Below are positions 47,332 to 55,827 of a DNA stretch of 64,000 nt, piece after piece; the stretch's first letter is position 1; each line of letters begins with the position of its first letter. Both the position numbers and the translations under genes were made by a program. The notes under the pieces were generated by a model that saw nothing but the letters and a program-made list of their open reading frames with translations, had not been told where the DNA came from and searched no databases. Source of the stretch: Prolixibacteraceae bacterium (lineage in GTDB: Bacteria; Bacteroidota; Bacteroidia; Bacteroidales; Prolixibacteraceae). The stretch is from positions 1-64,000 of the forward strand of contig JAFLKN010000023.1 of the NCBI GenBank assembly GCA_019163175.1, written 5' to 3'.

Positions 47332-47339
47332 TAAATTTG
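47332..47339 (+). promoter_or_regulatory. -7 promoter box TAAATTTG for the 84-residue/PspC pair
   Basis: TAAATTTG is an exact TAnnTTTG match 27 nt upstream of the ATG at 47366. The -33 region shows only TTTA at about 47304. Confidence 0.5.
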
Positions 47340-47365
47340 TTTAAACAATTCAAAAACAGAAAACT

Positions 47366-47620
47366 ATGTTACCAAAATTTTTGCTAGCCGACAACTCACA
47401 GGAAATGCCTGATATGTTGTATGTTGTTCACAACGAATTACCACGTTTTATTGTAGGAAGCGACATTGAAGATTTTTCGGTAAATCAAACCATTTACTGG
47501 ATCGATGAAAAACCTACCGACAAAGAACTTATCGCTCAATTACTCGAAGAAGCAGAAGAGTTTCTTGAAGCAGAATTGGAAAATCAGGACAGTTATTTTG
47601 AAGACGGGGAGGACGATTAA
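47366..47620 (+). CDS. Small acidic protein of unknown function
   Basis: An 84-residue soluble protein without recognisable domain. It starts MLPKFLLADNSQEMPDMLYVVHNELPRFIVG and ends in a strongly acidic helix (ELIAQLLEEAEEFLEAELENQDSYFEDGEDD). Its composition and good -7 box, and the PspC gene starting 2 nt after its stop, show it is a real gene. I do not recognise the function; the arrangement suggests it works with or regulates the PspC protein. Confidence 0.78.
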   Translation: MLPKFLLADNSQEMPDMLYVVHNELPRFIVGSDIEDFSVNQTIYWIDEKPTDKELIAQLLEEAEEFLEAELENQDSYFEDGEDD

Positions 47621-47622
47621 TC

Positions 47623-47814
47623 ATGACTAATCCGAAACGACTTACCAGATCAAGAGAGAAAATGGTTGCCGGAGTTTTAGCCGGAATTGCTAACTATTTC
47701 GATACTGATCCGACTATTGTTCGGATTGCGTATGTTGTTTTATCTATTGCCAGCGTTGGCTTCCCGGGTCTTTTTGCCTACCTGATTATGTGGATTATTA
47801 TTCCGGAAGAATAA
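47623..47814 (+). CDS. PspC-domain membrane protein
   Basis: A 63-residue PspC domain: KRLTRSREKMVAGVLAGIANYFDTDPTIVRIAYVVLSIA plus one membrane helix (about 38-59) ending MWIIIPEE. In enterobacteria PspC helps sense inner-membrane stress; short single-domain forms in other phyla have no defined role. It starts 2 nt after the small acidic gene and converges on tex. Confidence 0.9.
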   Translation: MTNPKRLTRSREKMVAGVLAGIANYFDTDPTIVRIAYVVLSIASVGFPGLFAYLIMWIIIPEE

Positions 47815-47819
47815 TTGTA

Positions 47820-49958
47820 TTAATTCTGAGGTACCTGTTTCAAGCTTAATTGAATTCGCTTTCGCTGCAAATCGAGTTCAATTACCTTGACTTGTACATG
47901 TTGGTGCAGTTTCACAATCTCAGAAGGATCGCTGATAAAACGGTCGGCAAGTTGCGATACATGCACCAGGCCATCCTGTTTTACACCCACATCAACAAAC
48001 GCACCGAATTTGGTTATATTGGTTACAATTCCAGGCAACACCATTCCTACCTGCAAATCATCGACCTTGTAAATTCCAGGTGCGAATTCGAATACTTTAA
48101 TTGCCTGACGTGGATCGCGGCCTGGCTTCGACAATTCCTTCTGAATGTCCATCAGTGTTGGAAGACCAACCTGAGCAGTCACATATTTTGTCCATTCAAT
48201 TTGCTTCTGCAGTTCTTCATTCGAAATCAGTTCCTGAATGCTGCATTTCAAATCCTTCGCTATTTTTTCAACCACAAAATAAGATTCAGGGTGAACCGCT
48301 GAATTATCCAGAGGATTGGAAGCATCCGGAATCCGAAGGAATCCTGCTGACTGTTCATAGGCTTTTGCACCCATTCGGGCAACTTTCTGCAATTCAGAGC
48401 GTGAATTAAACGGACCATTTTCTTTGCGGTAATCCACAATATTCTGCGCCAGCATCGGTCCAAGTCCAGAAATATAAGTCAATAAATGTTGTGAGGCTGT
48501 ATTTACATTTACCCCAACCAGATTCACGCTCGATTCGACCACCTTATCCAAACTGTTTTTCAGTTTCTTTTGATCAACATCGTGCTGATACTGCCCCACC
48601 CCAATTGATTTTGGGTCAATTTTTACCAATTCGGCCAATGGATCCATCAACCGCCGACCAATAGAAACAGCGCCCCTAACCGTAACATCATATTGCGGAA
48701 ACTCATCGCGCGCAATCTTGGATGCCGAATAAATGGAAGCACCATCTTCGGAAACAACATACACGCGCAGTTCGCGATCGAAATGAAGTTTTTTAATAAA
48801 CTGCTCTGTCTCGCGGCTGGCTGTGCCGTTTCCAATAGCAATGGCTTCTATCTGGTACGAACTAACAAGCGAAGAAATCTTTCTGGCAGCTTGTTTCACT
48901 TCTTCCTGCGGTTTGTGTGGGTAAATAGTCTCGTTGTGCAGTAAATTTCCCTGTGCATCGAGACAAACCAATTTGCAACCCGTTCGATAACCCGGATCTA
49001 AAGCCAATACACGTTTCTGCCCTAGCGGCGCCGCCAGCAACAACTGGCGCAAATTATCGACAAAAACCCGTATTGCTTCTTCATCTGCCTTTTCTTTCGA
49101 TAGTCCGGCAAACTCCGTTTCGATTGATGGTTCGAGCAATCTTTTGTATGAATCGCTCACTGCCAATTCCATTTGATCTGCACAACTGTTGTGACTATTT
49201 ATAAAATACCGCTTGAGCCTCAAAATTGCATCTTCACTTTCAGGTGAAATTGAAACCCGGAGAAAACCTTCATTTTCACCCCGACGCATAGCCATTAACC
49301 GGTGTGAAGGGCATTTTTTTAGTGGTTCATTCCAGTCAAAATAATCGTGGAATTTGGCAGCTTCTTCTTCCTTGCCTTTAATCACTTTCGAACTAATAAA
49401 AGCTCCGGAATCGAATGCCCTCCGTACAATTGATCGGGCTTTTTCGTTTTCATTGATCCACTCTGCAATAATATCGCGGGCACCAGCCAGTGCATCGTCA
49501 ACCGACTCAACCATTTCGTTTACAAACGAATGAGCACGGCGTTCAACATCCGTTTCATTTTGCTTCATTATTATTTTAGCCAATGGCTCCAAACCCTTTT
49601 CGCGGGCAATCATAGCACGGGTGCGGCGCTTTGGTTTATAGGGCAAATAAATATCCTCAAGTTCGGTCGTATCAAAACAGTCTTCAATTCTCTTTTGTAA
49701 TTCAGAAGTCAATAAATTTTGTTCCTGAATGGTTTTCAGAATGGTTTCTTTGCGTTTGAGCAACTCCTCAACACGTTCTTTTTCATCTTTGATGGCTTCA
49801 ATCTGAACCTCATCCAAACTACCAGTGCGTTCTTTTCTATATCGCGAAATAAACGGAACAGTTGCCCCTTCGTCAAGTAAACCTATTGTATTTACCACCT
49901 GTGACTCTTGAATACCAACACGTTGAGCGATTAGTCGAATTATATTTTTATCCATCAT
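47820..49958 (-). CDS. tex: Tex-family transcription accessory RNA-binding protein
   Basis: A 712-residue Tex protein. The N-terminal helical region is followed by a YqgF-like RNase H fold (ALDPGYRTGCKLVCLD), helix-hairpin-helix motifs (NVNTASQHLLTYISGLGPMLAQNIVDYRKENGPF and ARMGAKAYEQSAGFLRI) and a C-terminal S1 RNA-binding domain (about 635-708, VGMVLPGIVTNITKFGAFVDVGV). Tex resembles eukaryotic Spt6 and binds nucleic acids in transcription; the exact job is unsettled. A near-consensus promoter lies upstream (TTTG at 50014-50011 and TACCTTCG at 49986-49979, 24-nt spacer). Confidence 0.95.
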   Translation of the reverse strand: MMDKNIIRLIAQRVGIQESQVVNTIGLLDEGATVPFISRYRKERTGSLDEVQIEAIKDEKERVEELLKRKETILKTIQEQNLLTSELQKRIEDCFDTTELEDIYLPYKPKRRTRAMIAREKGLEPLAKIIMKQNETDVERRAHSFVNEMVESVDDALAGARDIIAEWINENEKARSIVRRAFDSGAFISSKVIKGKEEEAAKFHDYFDWNEPLKKCPSHRLMAMRRGENEGFLRVSISPESEDAILRLKRYFINSHNSCADQMELAVSDSYKRLLEPSIETEFAGLSKEKADEEAIRVFVDNLRQLLLAAPLGQKRVLALDPGYRTGCKLVCLDAQGNLLHNETIYPHKPQEEVKQAARKISSLVSSYQIEAIAIGNGTASRETEQFIKKLHFDRELRVYVVSEDGASIYSASKIARDEFPQYDVTVRGAVSIGRRLMDPLAELVKIDPKSIGVGQYQHDVDQKKLKNSLDKVVESSVNLVGVNVNTASQHLLTYISGLGPMLAQNIVDYRKENGPFNSRSELQKVARMGAKAYEQSAGFLRIPDASNPLDNSAVHPESYFVVEKIAKDLKCSIQELISNEELQKQIEWTKYVTAQVGLPTLMDIQKELSKPGRDPRQAIKVFEFAPGIYKVDDLQVGMVLPGIVTNITKFGAFVDVGVKQDGLVHVSQLADRFISDPSEIVKLHQHVQVKVIELDLQRKRIQLSLKQVPQN

Positions 49959-49978
49959 AGAATTAAAAAATTGTGGCC

Positions 49979-50014
49979 CGAAGGTAACTTTTTTTGAGGA
50001 ATTTTGAATTCAAA
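49979..50014 (-). promoter_or_regulatory. Candidate promoter of tex
   Basis: On the minus strand TTTG (50014-50011) precedes TACCTTCG (49986-49979), a one-mismatch -7 element, with 24 nt between. The ATG at 49958 is 21 nt downstream. The spacer is at the long end of the usual range. Confidence 0.45.
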
Positions 50015-50058
50015 ACTGTAAGTAAACAATAGAACTAGCCATTTTTCAATTGCATTCA

Positions 50059-50093
50059 TTTGCATTTAAACTCCCAAGTTTTTCCTACATTTA
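50059..50093 (+). promoter_or_regulatory. Candidate promoter of the small exported protein
   Basis: TTTG (50059-50062) and TACATTTA (50086-50093, one mismatch to TAnnTTTG) are separated by 23 nt. The ATG at 50120 is 27 nt downstream, which supports that start over codons further up. Confidence 0.5.
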
Positions 50094-50119
50094 AACCCAT
50101 AAACAAAAAACTAAATCGT

Positions 50120-50491
50120 ATGAAAAAACAGTTATTTGCATTAATGCTATTCGCATCAATTGTTCTATTTTCCAGTTCAAAGCTTGAGGCTGAAGTGAAA
50201 AGCAAACCCATTTTGGGTGAATGGCTTTATGAAGTTAGCGATGCCCCTTATGGATATGAAAAAGGAAGCTTAATTTTTTCTGAAAAAGAGGGAAAAACGA
50301 TTTGCGTAATCAAACTTGAAGCTGGCGAATTGGCTGTCAATGATCTGAAAATAGAAAAAGAAAAAGTTAGCTTCTCTACAACAGTTGATGGCAACCCAAT
50401 AAACGTTGAACTAAAGCTCGAAAAAAATAAGTTAACAGGCAAAGTTGATACTCCGGAAGGACCTAAAACTTTGACAGCGTTGAAAAAATAA
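50120..50491 (+). CDS. Small exported protein of unknown function
   Basis: A 123-residue protein with a signal peptide (about 1-25, MKKQLFALMLFASIVLFSSSKLEAE). The mature part has a beta-rich look (PILGEWLYEVSDAPYGYEKGSLIFSEKEGKT, VDGNPINVELKLEKNKLTGKVDTPEG) like lipocalin-type or bacterial small barrels that bind ligands. No family is certain. The start is chosen by the signal peptide and promoter. It ends at a clear terminator and is alone in its unit. Confidence 0.78.
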   Translation: MKKQLFALMLFASIVLFSSSKLEAEVKSKPILGEWLYEVSDAPYGYEKGSLIFSEKEGKTICVIKLEAGELAVNDLKIEKEKVSFSTTVDGNPINVELKLEKNKLTGKVDTPEGPKTLTALKK

Positions 50492-50511
50492 TTGTTAATT
50501 TTTCTAAATGG

Positions 50512-50546
50512 AAACCGGATCATACAAAACATTGAATCCGGTTTTT
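50512..50546 (+). terminator. Terminator of the small exported protein gene
   Basis: AAACCGGAT (50512-50520) pairs with ATCCGGTTT (50536-50544), followed by a T-tract. It follows the stop codon by 20 nt. Confidence 0.82.
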
Positions 50547-50719
50547 ATTTGAAAAACAACAACTTAAGCAAAGTTTCAGGAACGAGTCAACCAATTTATC
50601 GAACAAAAGAAAAGTATAATTCAGAATAAATTCAAACAGAAGGATTCTGTACGATTCGTTTCATTATTTTTGAAGGACAAATACTAAATTTATTAAACCA
50701 ATTTTAACCAATAACAAAA

Positions 50720-51586
50720 ATGACAAACAGAAGAGATTTTTTAAGAACCAGTTCGTTAATTCTTGCCGGGGGACTTATGGGGAACCAAATGTTACATGCA
50801 TCTGTTGCGGATAACGGGAAAAAAGCGATTGGATTACAGCTATATTCCTTACGCGATGCCATGAAGGTTGATGTATTGGGAACCTTAAAACAGGTTGCAG
50901 ACATGGGTTACACCACACTTGAAGCTGCAAATTATGGCGATGGCAAAATATATGGAATGACTCCTGCTGATTTTAAGAAAGCCATTAAAGATATGGGAAT
51001 GAAAATGACCAGTGCCCATCTTGGAGGTCCGAATTACACAAAGGAAACCCACAACCAAGCCATGGACTGGTGGAAAAAAGCTCTGGAAGATCACCTCGAA
51101 GTTGGTGTAAAATTCATGGTAAAGCCAGGAATGCCAACCTTGAAAACATTAGATGAATTAAAGGTATGGTGCGATTTTTACAATTCGATTGGCGAATTAA
51201 CTACCGCATCCAAAGTGCAATTTGGTTATCACAATCACTCTCATGAATTTGAAAAAACTGAAGGCGAAATCATTTACGATTTCATGATTAAAAATACTGA
51301 TCCGAAAAAGGTTTTCTTCGAAATGGATGTGTATTGGGTGATGCGTGGTGGCTACAAAGCTGTTGACTATATGAACAAATATCCTGATCGCTTCCCCGTT
51401 CTGCATATCAAAGACGAAAAAGAAATCGGAGAAAGCGGACAACTTGATTTTAAATCGATCTATGAAACAGCCTACAAAAACGGATTGAAAGATTCATTCG
51501 TTGAAGTTGAACGCTATAATTTTGATCCTATCGTAAGTGTAAAGAAAAGCTATGACTTCTTAAATGCTGCTCCTTACGTAAAATAA
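50720..51586 (+). CDS. Exported sugar phosphate isomerase/epimerase-like TIM barrel
   Basis: A 288-residue protein with a Tat-type signal (NRRDFLRTSSLILAGGLMGNQ), so exported folded. The body is an AP2/xylose-isomerase-like TIM barrel (AIGLQLYSLRDAMKVDVLGTLKQVADMGYTTLEAANYGDG). Metal-site segments are GYHNHSHEFE, FFEMDVYWVM, VLHIKDEKE and FVEVERY. Family members isomerise or epimerise sugars. In Bacteroidota such genes occur with the DUF1080/Gfo enzymes that make and cleave 3-keto sugars, though here it lies about 10 kb from the sugar locus. It has its own terminator. Confidence 0.88.
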   Translation: MTNRRDFLRTSSLILAGGLMGNQMLHASVADNGKKAIGLQLYSLRDAMKVDVLGTLKQVADMGYTTLEAANYGDGKIYGMTPADFKKAIKDMGMKMTSAHLGGPNYTKETHNQAMDWWKKALEDHLEVGVKFMVKPGMPTLKTLDELKVWCDFYNSIGELTTASKVQFGYHNHSHEFEKTEGEIIYDFMIKNTDPKKVFFEMDVYWVMRGGYKAVDYMNKYPDRFPVLHIKDEKEIGESGQLDFKSIYETAYKNGLKDSFVEVERYNFDPIVSVKKSYDFLNAAPYVK

Positions 51587-51609
51587 AATTCGATCGAATC
51601 CGAATTGTT

Positions 51610-51650
51610 AAGGTTGATAACGTGATTTCAAACTCATTTTATCAACCTTT
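51610..51650 (+). terminator. Terminator of the sugar isomerase gene
   Basis: AAGGTTGATAA (51610-51620) pairs with TTATCAACCTT (51639-51649) over an 18-nt loop, followed by a run of T. It lies between the stop codons of convergent genes. Confidence 0.85.
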
Positions 51651-51653
51651 TTT

Positions 51654-52997
51654 TTATTGCAGTGCTAATTTTTTCAACTGCCTTTTCAGCCTGAATCCGA
51701 ACAAAATGGCTGCAGTCGAAAGTCCAAAAACAAACCCAATCCATACTCCGGAATAACCGAAGTTGAATATAAAAGCAAGCAGATAACTAATTGGCAGACT
51801 CACAACGATGTATGAAAAGAAAGCAATAAACATTGGAACCCGGACATCTGCCATTCCGCGTAAAGCTCCAAGTAAAACAACCTGCATTCCATCAAAAATC
51901 TGAAAGAATGCGCCAACAATTAACAATCCGGCGGCAATATGAATTACTGCAGGATCAGAGGTGAAAAGTAATGGCAACTGGTTCCGAAAAACGACGAACA
52001 CAATACCCATTAAAGACATAAATGCCATAACCATGTGCAGCGAAGCGAATATAGTATGTTTAAGTTCATTTCCGGATTGTTCGCCTATTGCATGACTCAC
52101 CCTTATGGTAGTTGCCGATGCCATCCCAAATGAAATCAAATAAGTCATAGATGCCATACCAATAGCCACCTGATGGCCGGCGAGCGATTCTTTTGATATC
52201 CAGCCAAGCATAATGGCCCCAATACTAAAAGCCAATATTTCAATTACCAACTGAAATCCTATTGGTAAGCCAATCGAAATTATCTGTTTAATTTTTGCAG
52301 CTTCTAATACAGATTTTCGTGCTGCCTTTAAATAGAACCTGAAGTTTTCTTTTTGGATAATCATTAAAACAAAAATGAAAGGCATGATTATTCGGGAAAT
52401 CAGTGTCGCATAACCAGCCCCATTCAGGCCTAAAGCAGGAAAACCGAACTTGCCATAGATCAGCAAATAGTTTAAACCTACATTGACCAGATTAGCAATA
52501 ATGGTAATAATCATAGCTATTTTAGTATTTCCCAAACCTTCGAAAAATTGTTTAATGGAGAAAAAAAGCAATAGCGGGATAAGTGACGAAACCTGAATCA
52601 GGTAATACGGAATAGCCAATTTTACTACCTCAACACTTTGCCCCATTCGATGCATAAATAACACGACTGACGACATGAGCGCACAAAGCAAAACCGAAGC
52701 AACAAAATGAACCGCCAAACCATTCTTAAGCCATTGACCAACATTGGTTTTATCTTTCGAGCTAAAAGCTTGACCAACCAAAGGTGTTAGGCCAAAGGTA
52801 ATTCCTAAACCAAATAACATTCCCACATGAAATACATTGATAGCAAACGAAGCCGCGGCCAGTTCGGTAGTACCAACATGTCCAACCATAATATTATCGG
52901 CCAGATTAACAGTTACCTGTCCAATTTGGGCAAGAATAACCGGAATAGCTAAAATCAGGTTTTTACGGTAAATGGGGAAATAATCAGAAAAGCTCAC
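51654..52997 (-). CDS. MATE-family multidrug/sodium antiporter
   Basis: A 447-residue MATE exporter with about 12 membrane helices. Family segments include AIPVILAQIGQVTVNLADNIMVG (TM1), ALGIT-like LFGLGITFGLTPLVGQAFSSKD and the second-half repeat IGLPIGFQLVIEILAFSIGAIMLGWI. It exports cationic or lipophilic compounds in exchange for sodium or protons. The start is uncertain: GTG 52997 (MSFSDYFPIYRKNLILAIPV) fits the family best, while a TTG at 53048 would extend into the preceding gene. It follows the DUF5916 gene closely on the same strand, so both are probably one unit. Confidence 0.88.
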   Translation of the reverse strand: MSFSDYFPIYRKNLILAIPVILAQIGQVTVNLADNIMVGHVGTTELAAASFAINVFHVGMLFGLGITFGLTPLVGQAFSSKDKTNVGQWLKNGLAVHFVASVLLCALMSSVVLFMHRMGQSVEVVKLAIPYYLIQVSSLIPLLLFFSIKQFFEGLGNTKIAMIITIIANLVNVGLNYLLIYGKFGFPALGLNGAGYATLISRIIMPFIFVLMIIQKENFRFYLKAARKSVLEAAKIKQIISIGLPIGFQLVIEILAFSIGAIMLGWISKESLAGHQVAIGMASMTYLISFGMASATTIRVSHAIGEQSGNELKHTIFASLHMVMAFMSLMGIVFVVFRNQLPLLFTSDPAVIHIAAGLLIVGAFFQIFDGMQVVLLGALRGMADVRVPMFIAFFSYIVVSLPISYLLAFIFNFGYSGVWIGFVFGLSTAAILFGFRLKRQLKKLALQ

Positions 52998-53032
52998 AAT
53001 GATAAAGTCAAAATTCAACGCAAAGGAAACAA

Positions 53033-55651
53033 TTATAACGAAAACCAATAGCTGAATTTGACCATAAACACATTTTGGGAATTAACATTCAAAATATTTC
53101 CAAAGCTATTCCATATCGATTGATTCAGCTGGTCAGAATATGCCGATCGGGAATTGGTCCAAACAAAATACAAGGTAGATCCGGGTTTGAATTCCCAGCG
53201 GGCAACCATATTGGAATTAAGTTCCTGAAAGTTAAAATCAGGATTTGCTATAGTATATTCGGTATTTCCATTTTTTTGAAGCAAATAACTGTTATCAGCC
53301 ATAAGGAAATTTTTCAGGCTTGTATATCTAAGGTCGAGTAATTTGTTTGATGCATCGGCAACTTCTCTGAGATTTCGATATCTTCCTATAGAAGCATAAG
53401 GATTTCCGTAATATTGAAGCGAAATCTCGGGCGAAATAAAGTATTCGAAACGCAATGTTGATGAAATCGTATTGCGGTCAATAGTTCCGACCAGATATTT
53501 GTACACACCTGACATATTTTTTGTGCGGGTAACAAACTGATGGTGATCGGTTGAATTGTCAAATATTGTGCGCGAAGTAATACTAAATCGATCGTTAATT
53601 TGCCACCTCATGTAAGCAGTAAAATATTCAGTTTTCGAAATTTTATCAGAAAAGAATCTGACTCTTGGTCCAAAACCAACAAACAAATCTTTCACCGAAT
53701 TCGATTGTACAAATAATTCGATATCATTATATCCATCCTTGCGTAAATTTGGACCACCTCTCAGCTCACGCGTATCAATAATATTGAAGTTATTCTTAAT
53801 ATTCAGATGCACATTCCACAAATTTTTAAACTGCATATAACCATGAAGTTTAAATCGGTCAAGCGTGTTTTCACCACCAAAGCTCCAATCATGTTCCTGT
53901 TCAACCTCTGCGAAGTAGCTTCGGACTATTCCTTTCGGAATGCTCACTTTATAGGTTATATTAACCAACTGCTCAATCAAATCTGCCTGATATAAATAAC
54001 CAACATCATTCAGATCAATTCCTGGATCGCGCCAGTTTAATGAGCCGGTTATCCTGAATTTCCCACTACGTTTTCCTCCCTGAAGCAGACCTCCCCAACC
54101 TGAAAGACTTGTACGTTCAGGATCAAAATCCAAATGATCTGCATCAGCCCGCTGATAAAAATGAACCGATGATTGCTGTAAACGTGAAATGGCATCCTTT
54201 TCACCCCGGATGTCGCTAAATAAACCTTTAAAATCGAGGAAATATTTACGTTTTTTCCAATTGTGTTGAAAATCAATACCGCCTGTCAATGCCGAGTTCG
54301 AGAGAAAGACCAAATGATCATCAGCAATATTCCGGTATGTAGACGTTATCATTCCACCTAAAACAGTATTACCACCATTAAAATCCTGCTTGATTCGTCC
54401 AACAGTAAAACTGCTGAAGGGCTCCACTGCCATTTTAAACTTCGAATCACCAGTATATATTGTTGCATTTTGACGTGCAGTAAGACTCTGTACAACTCCA
54501 ACTGAAAGTCCTTTATCGGTTTTACCTGTCAGTTTCAATGCACTTAAAATTGGCGTATTCTCCGAAACTGACATCGTTTGATTGTCAATCAAATCAGGAG
54601 TATAACTTGGAGCATGTCCAATCCGGCGGCTATAAAAAAGCATATCTTCACCCAGACTGAAATCAAGAATAGTATTTCCTTCCAGAAAAAATGGCCTCTT
54701 TTCTTCATAAAAAACTTCATACGAAGTTAAATTCAATACGGAAGGATCTGCTTCTACCTGACCAAAATCAGGATTAAATGCGTAATCCAATGTAAATCCT
54801 GAATTCAGGCCAACTTTTCCATTTAAACCATAGCCAAAACTTGTTTTATTTTCCAGATCAGTATTGGGGCTATAGCGTGCATTCATATAAGGTAAAAACT
54901 CATAGTTGATTTTGGGTTTTATACCTTCAATTCCTCTTAATTCGCCAAACAAATAAACCATCGATGGAGCATCGATCGGAATAAGTTTCCACTGACTTTC
55001 TTCATTAAGTCGGTCAATCCAACGCCAAACATGCATTCCCCATACCTGTTCTTTTCCCGGAGCAAAACGAATCTGACTAAAAGGAATCTGTATTTCCGAA
55101 GTCCAGATCGAATCGTAAACCTGAGATTTGCCATTCCAAACGGCGTCCCAATTTGTATCAAATTTATAGGCTCCTAAGTGTACCAAATCAATTTTTTGCC
55201 CCGAAGCTGCTACATTAAATTCGTAAGCAGTTTGTTTATCGTGGTAGGAATCTAAAGCAATACCGGCAATATCCCCGGCAAAATTATCCCTACGCCCCAA
55301 AATCGGTCTGATCTTTCCAGGACCTTTATCGTAGCACTTAAAACCCACATATAAACTGTTGTTATCGTAGAGAAGTTTTATTTCTGTATCTTGTGACGGC
55401 CTTTTTCCCTGATTAGGGACTTGCTGTACAAATCCACCAGACCAAATGCCAGTTTCCCAGCAGGCATCATTTAGCTTGCCATCAATTTTTGGACGTTTAT
55501 CTATGCGAGTTGCATGGTAAACCCTCTGTGCACCCGCAAGACGGTTCACTGTAGAATCAGATGACAGACTATATTTTTCGTGGGTTTGAGCAACAGCAGT
55601 TCGTAGTCCAGCAAATAGAATCAGAAGGTAAACAAATGAACGAAAAGGCAT
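53033..55651 (-). CDS. DUF5916 outer-membrane protein with CBM9-like N-terminus
   Basis: An 872-residue exported protein (signal peptide 1-21, ending AVAQ). The first domain (about 48-235) resembles family 9 carbohydrate-binding modules (IDKRPKIDGKLNDACWETG and YEFNVAASGQKIDLV). The remainder is DUF5916, a large predicted outer-membrane beta-barrel (GKVGLNSGFTLDYAFNPDFGQVEADPSVLNLTSYEVFYEEKRPFFLEGN is a signature), ending in an aromatic strand FMVKFSYWFSL. Ligand is unknown. A -7 box TATATTTG lies at 55678-55671. Confidence 0.9.
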   Translation of the reverse strand: MPFRSFVYLLILFAGLRTAVAQTHEKYSLSSDSTVNRLAGAQRVYHATRIDKRPKIDGKLNDACWETGIWSGGFVQQVPNQGKRPSQDTEIKLLYDNNSLYVGFKCYDKGPGKIRPILGRRDNFAGDIAGIALDSYHDKQTAYEFNVAASGQKIDLVHLGAYKFDTNWDAVWNGKSQVYDSIWTSEIQIPFSQIRFAPGKEQVWGMHVWRWIDRLNEESQWKLIPIDAPSMVYLFGELRGIEGIKPKINYEFLPYMNARYSPNTDLENKTSFGYGLNGKVGLNSGFTLDYAFNPDFGQVEADPSVLNLTSYEVFYEEKRPFFLEGNTILDFSLGEDMLFYSRRIGHAPSYTPDLIDNQTMSVSENTPILSALKLTGKTDKGLSVGVVQSLTARQNATIYTGDSKFKMAVEPFSSFTVGRIKQDFNGGNTVLGGMITSTYRNIADDHLVFLSNSALTGGIDFQHNWKKRKYFLDFKGLFSDIRGEKDAISRLQQSSVHFYQRADADHLDFDPERTSLSGWGGLLQGGKRSGKFRITGSLNWRDPGIDLNDVGYLYQADLIEQLVNITYKVSIPKGIVRSYFAEVEQEHDWSFGGENTLDRFKLHGYMQFKNLWNVHLNIKNNFNIIDTRELRGGPNLRKDGYNDIELFVQSNSVKDLFVGFGPRVRFFSDKISKTEYFTAYMRWQINDRFSITSRTIFDNSTDHHQFVTRTKNMSGVYKYLVGTIDRNTISSTLRFEYFISPEISLQYYGNPYASIGRYRNLREVADASNKLLDLRYTSLKNFLMADNSYLLQKNGNTEYTIANPDFNFQELNSNMVARWEFKPGSTLYFVWTNSRSAYSDQLNQSIWNSFGNILNVNSQNVFMVKFSYWFSL

Positions 55652-55670
55652 AAGGTTTAATTAAGCGAGG

Positions 55671-55678
55671 CAAATATA
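55671..55678 (-). promoter_or_regulatory. -7 promoter box TATATTTG for the DUF5916 gene
   Basis: Minus-strand TATATTTG matches TAnnTTTG exactly and lies 20 nt upstream of the ATG at 55651. No -33 element is clear. Confidence 0.45.
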
Positions 55679-55827
55679 AAATAAATACCTAAAAGCTATA
55701 TATGTTAATTGAATCTTTTTTAATGAAATTAGAAACAATTTGGCAAACAATTCACGCGTTTTTGGGTTTTTAATGGTTGGTAATTAAATTCAGCTTACAA
55801 ATTAATGGTTGAACTAACATCAGTAAT

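Noticed and set aside
53033-53048. 16-bp overlap of the MATE and DUF5916 genes
   Set aside because: It exists only if a TTG start is used for the MATE gene; a GTG at 52997 fits the family better and removes the overlap.
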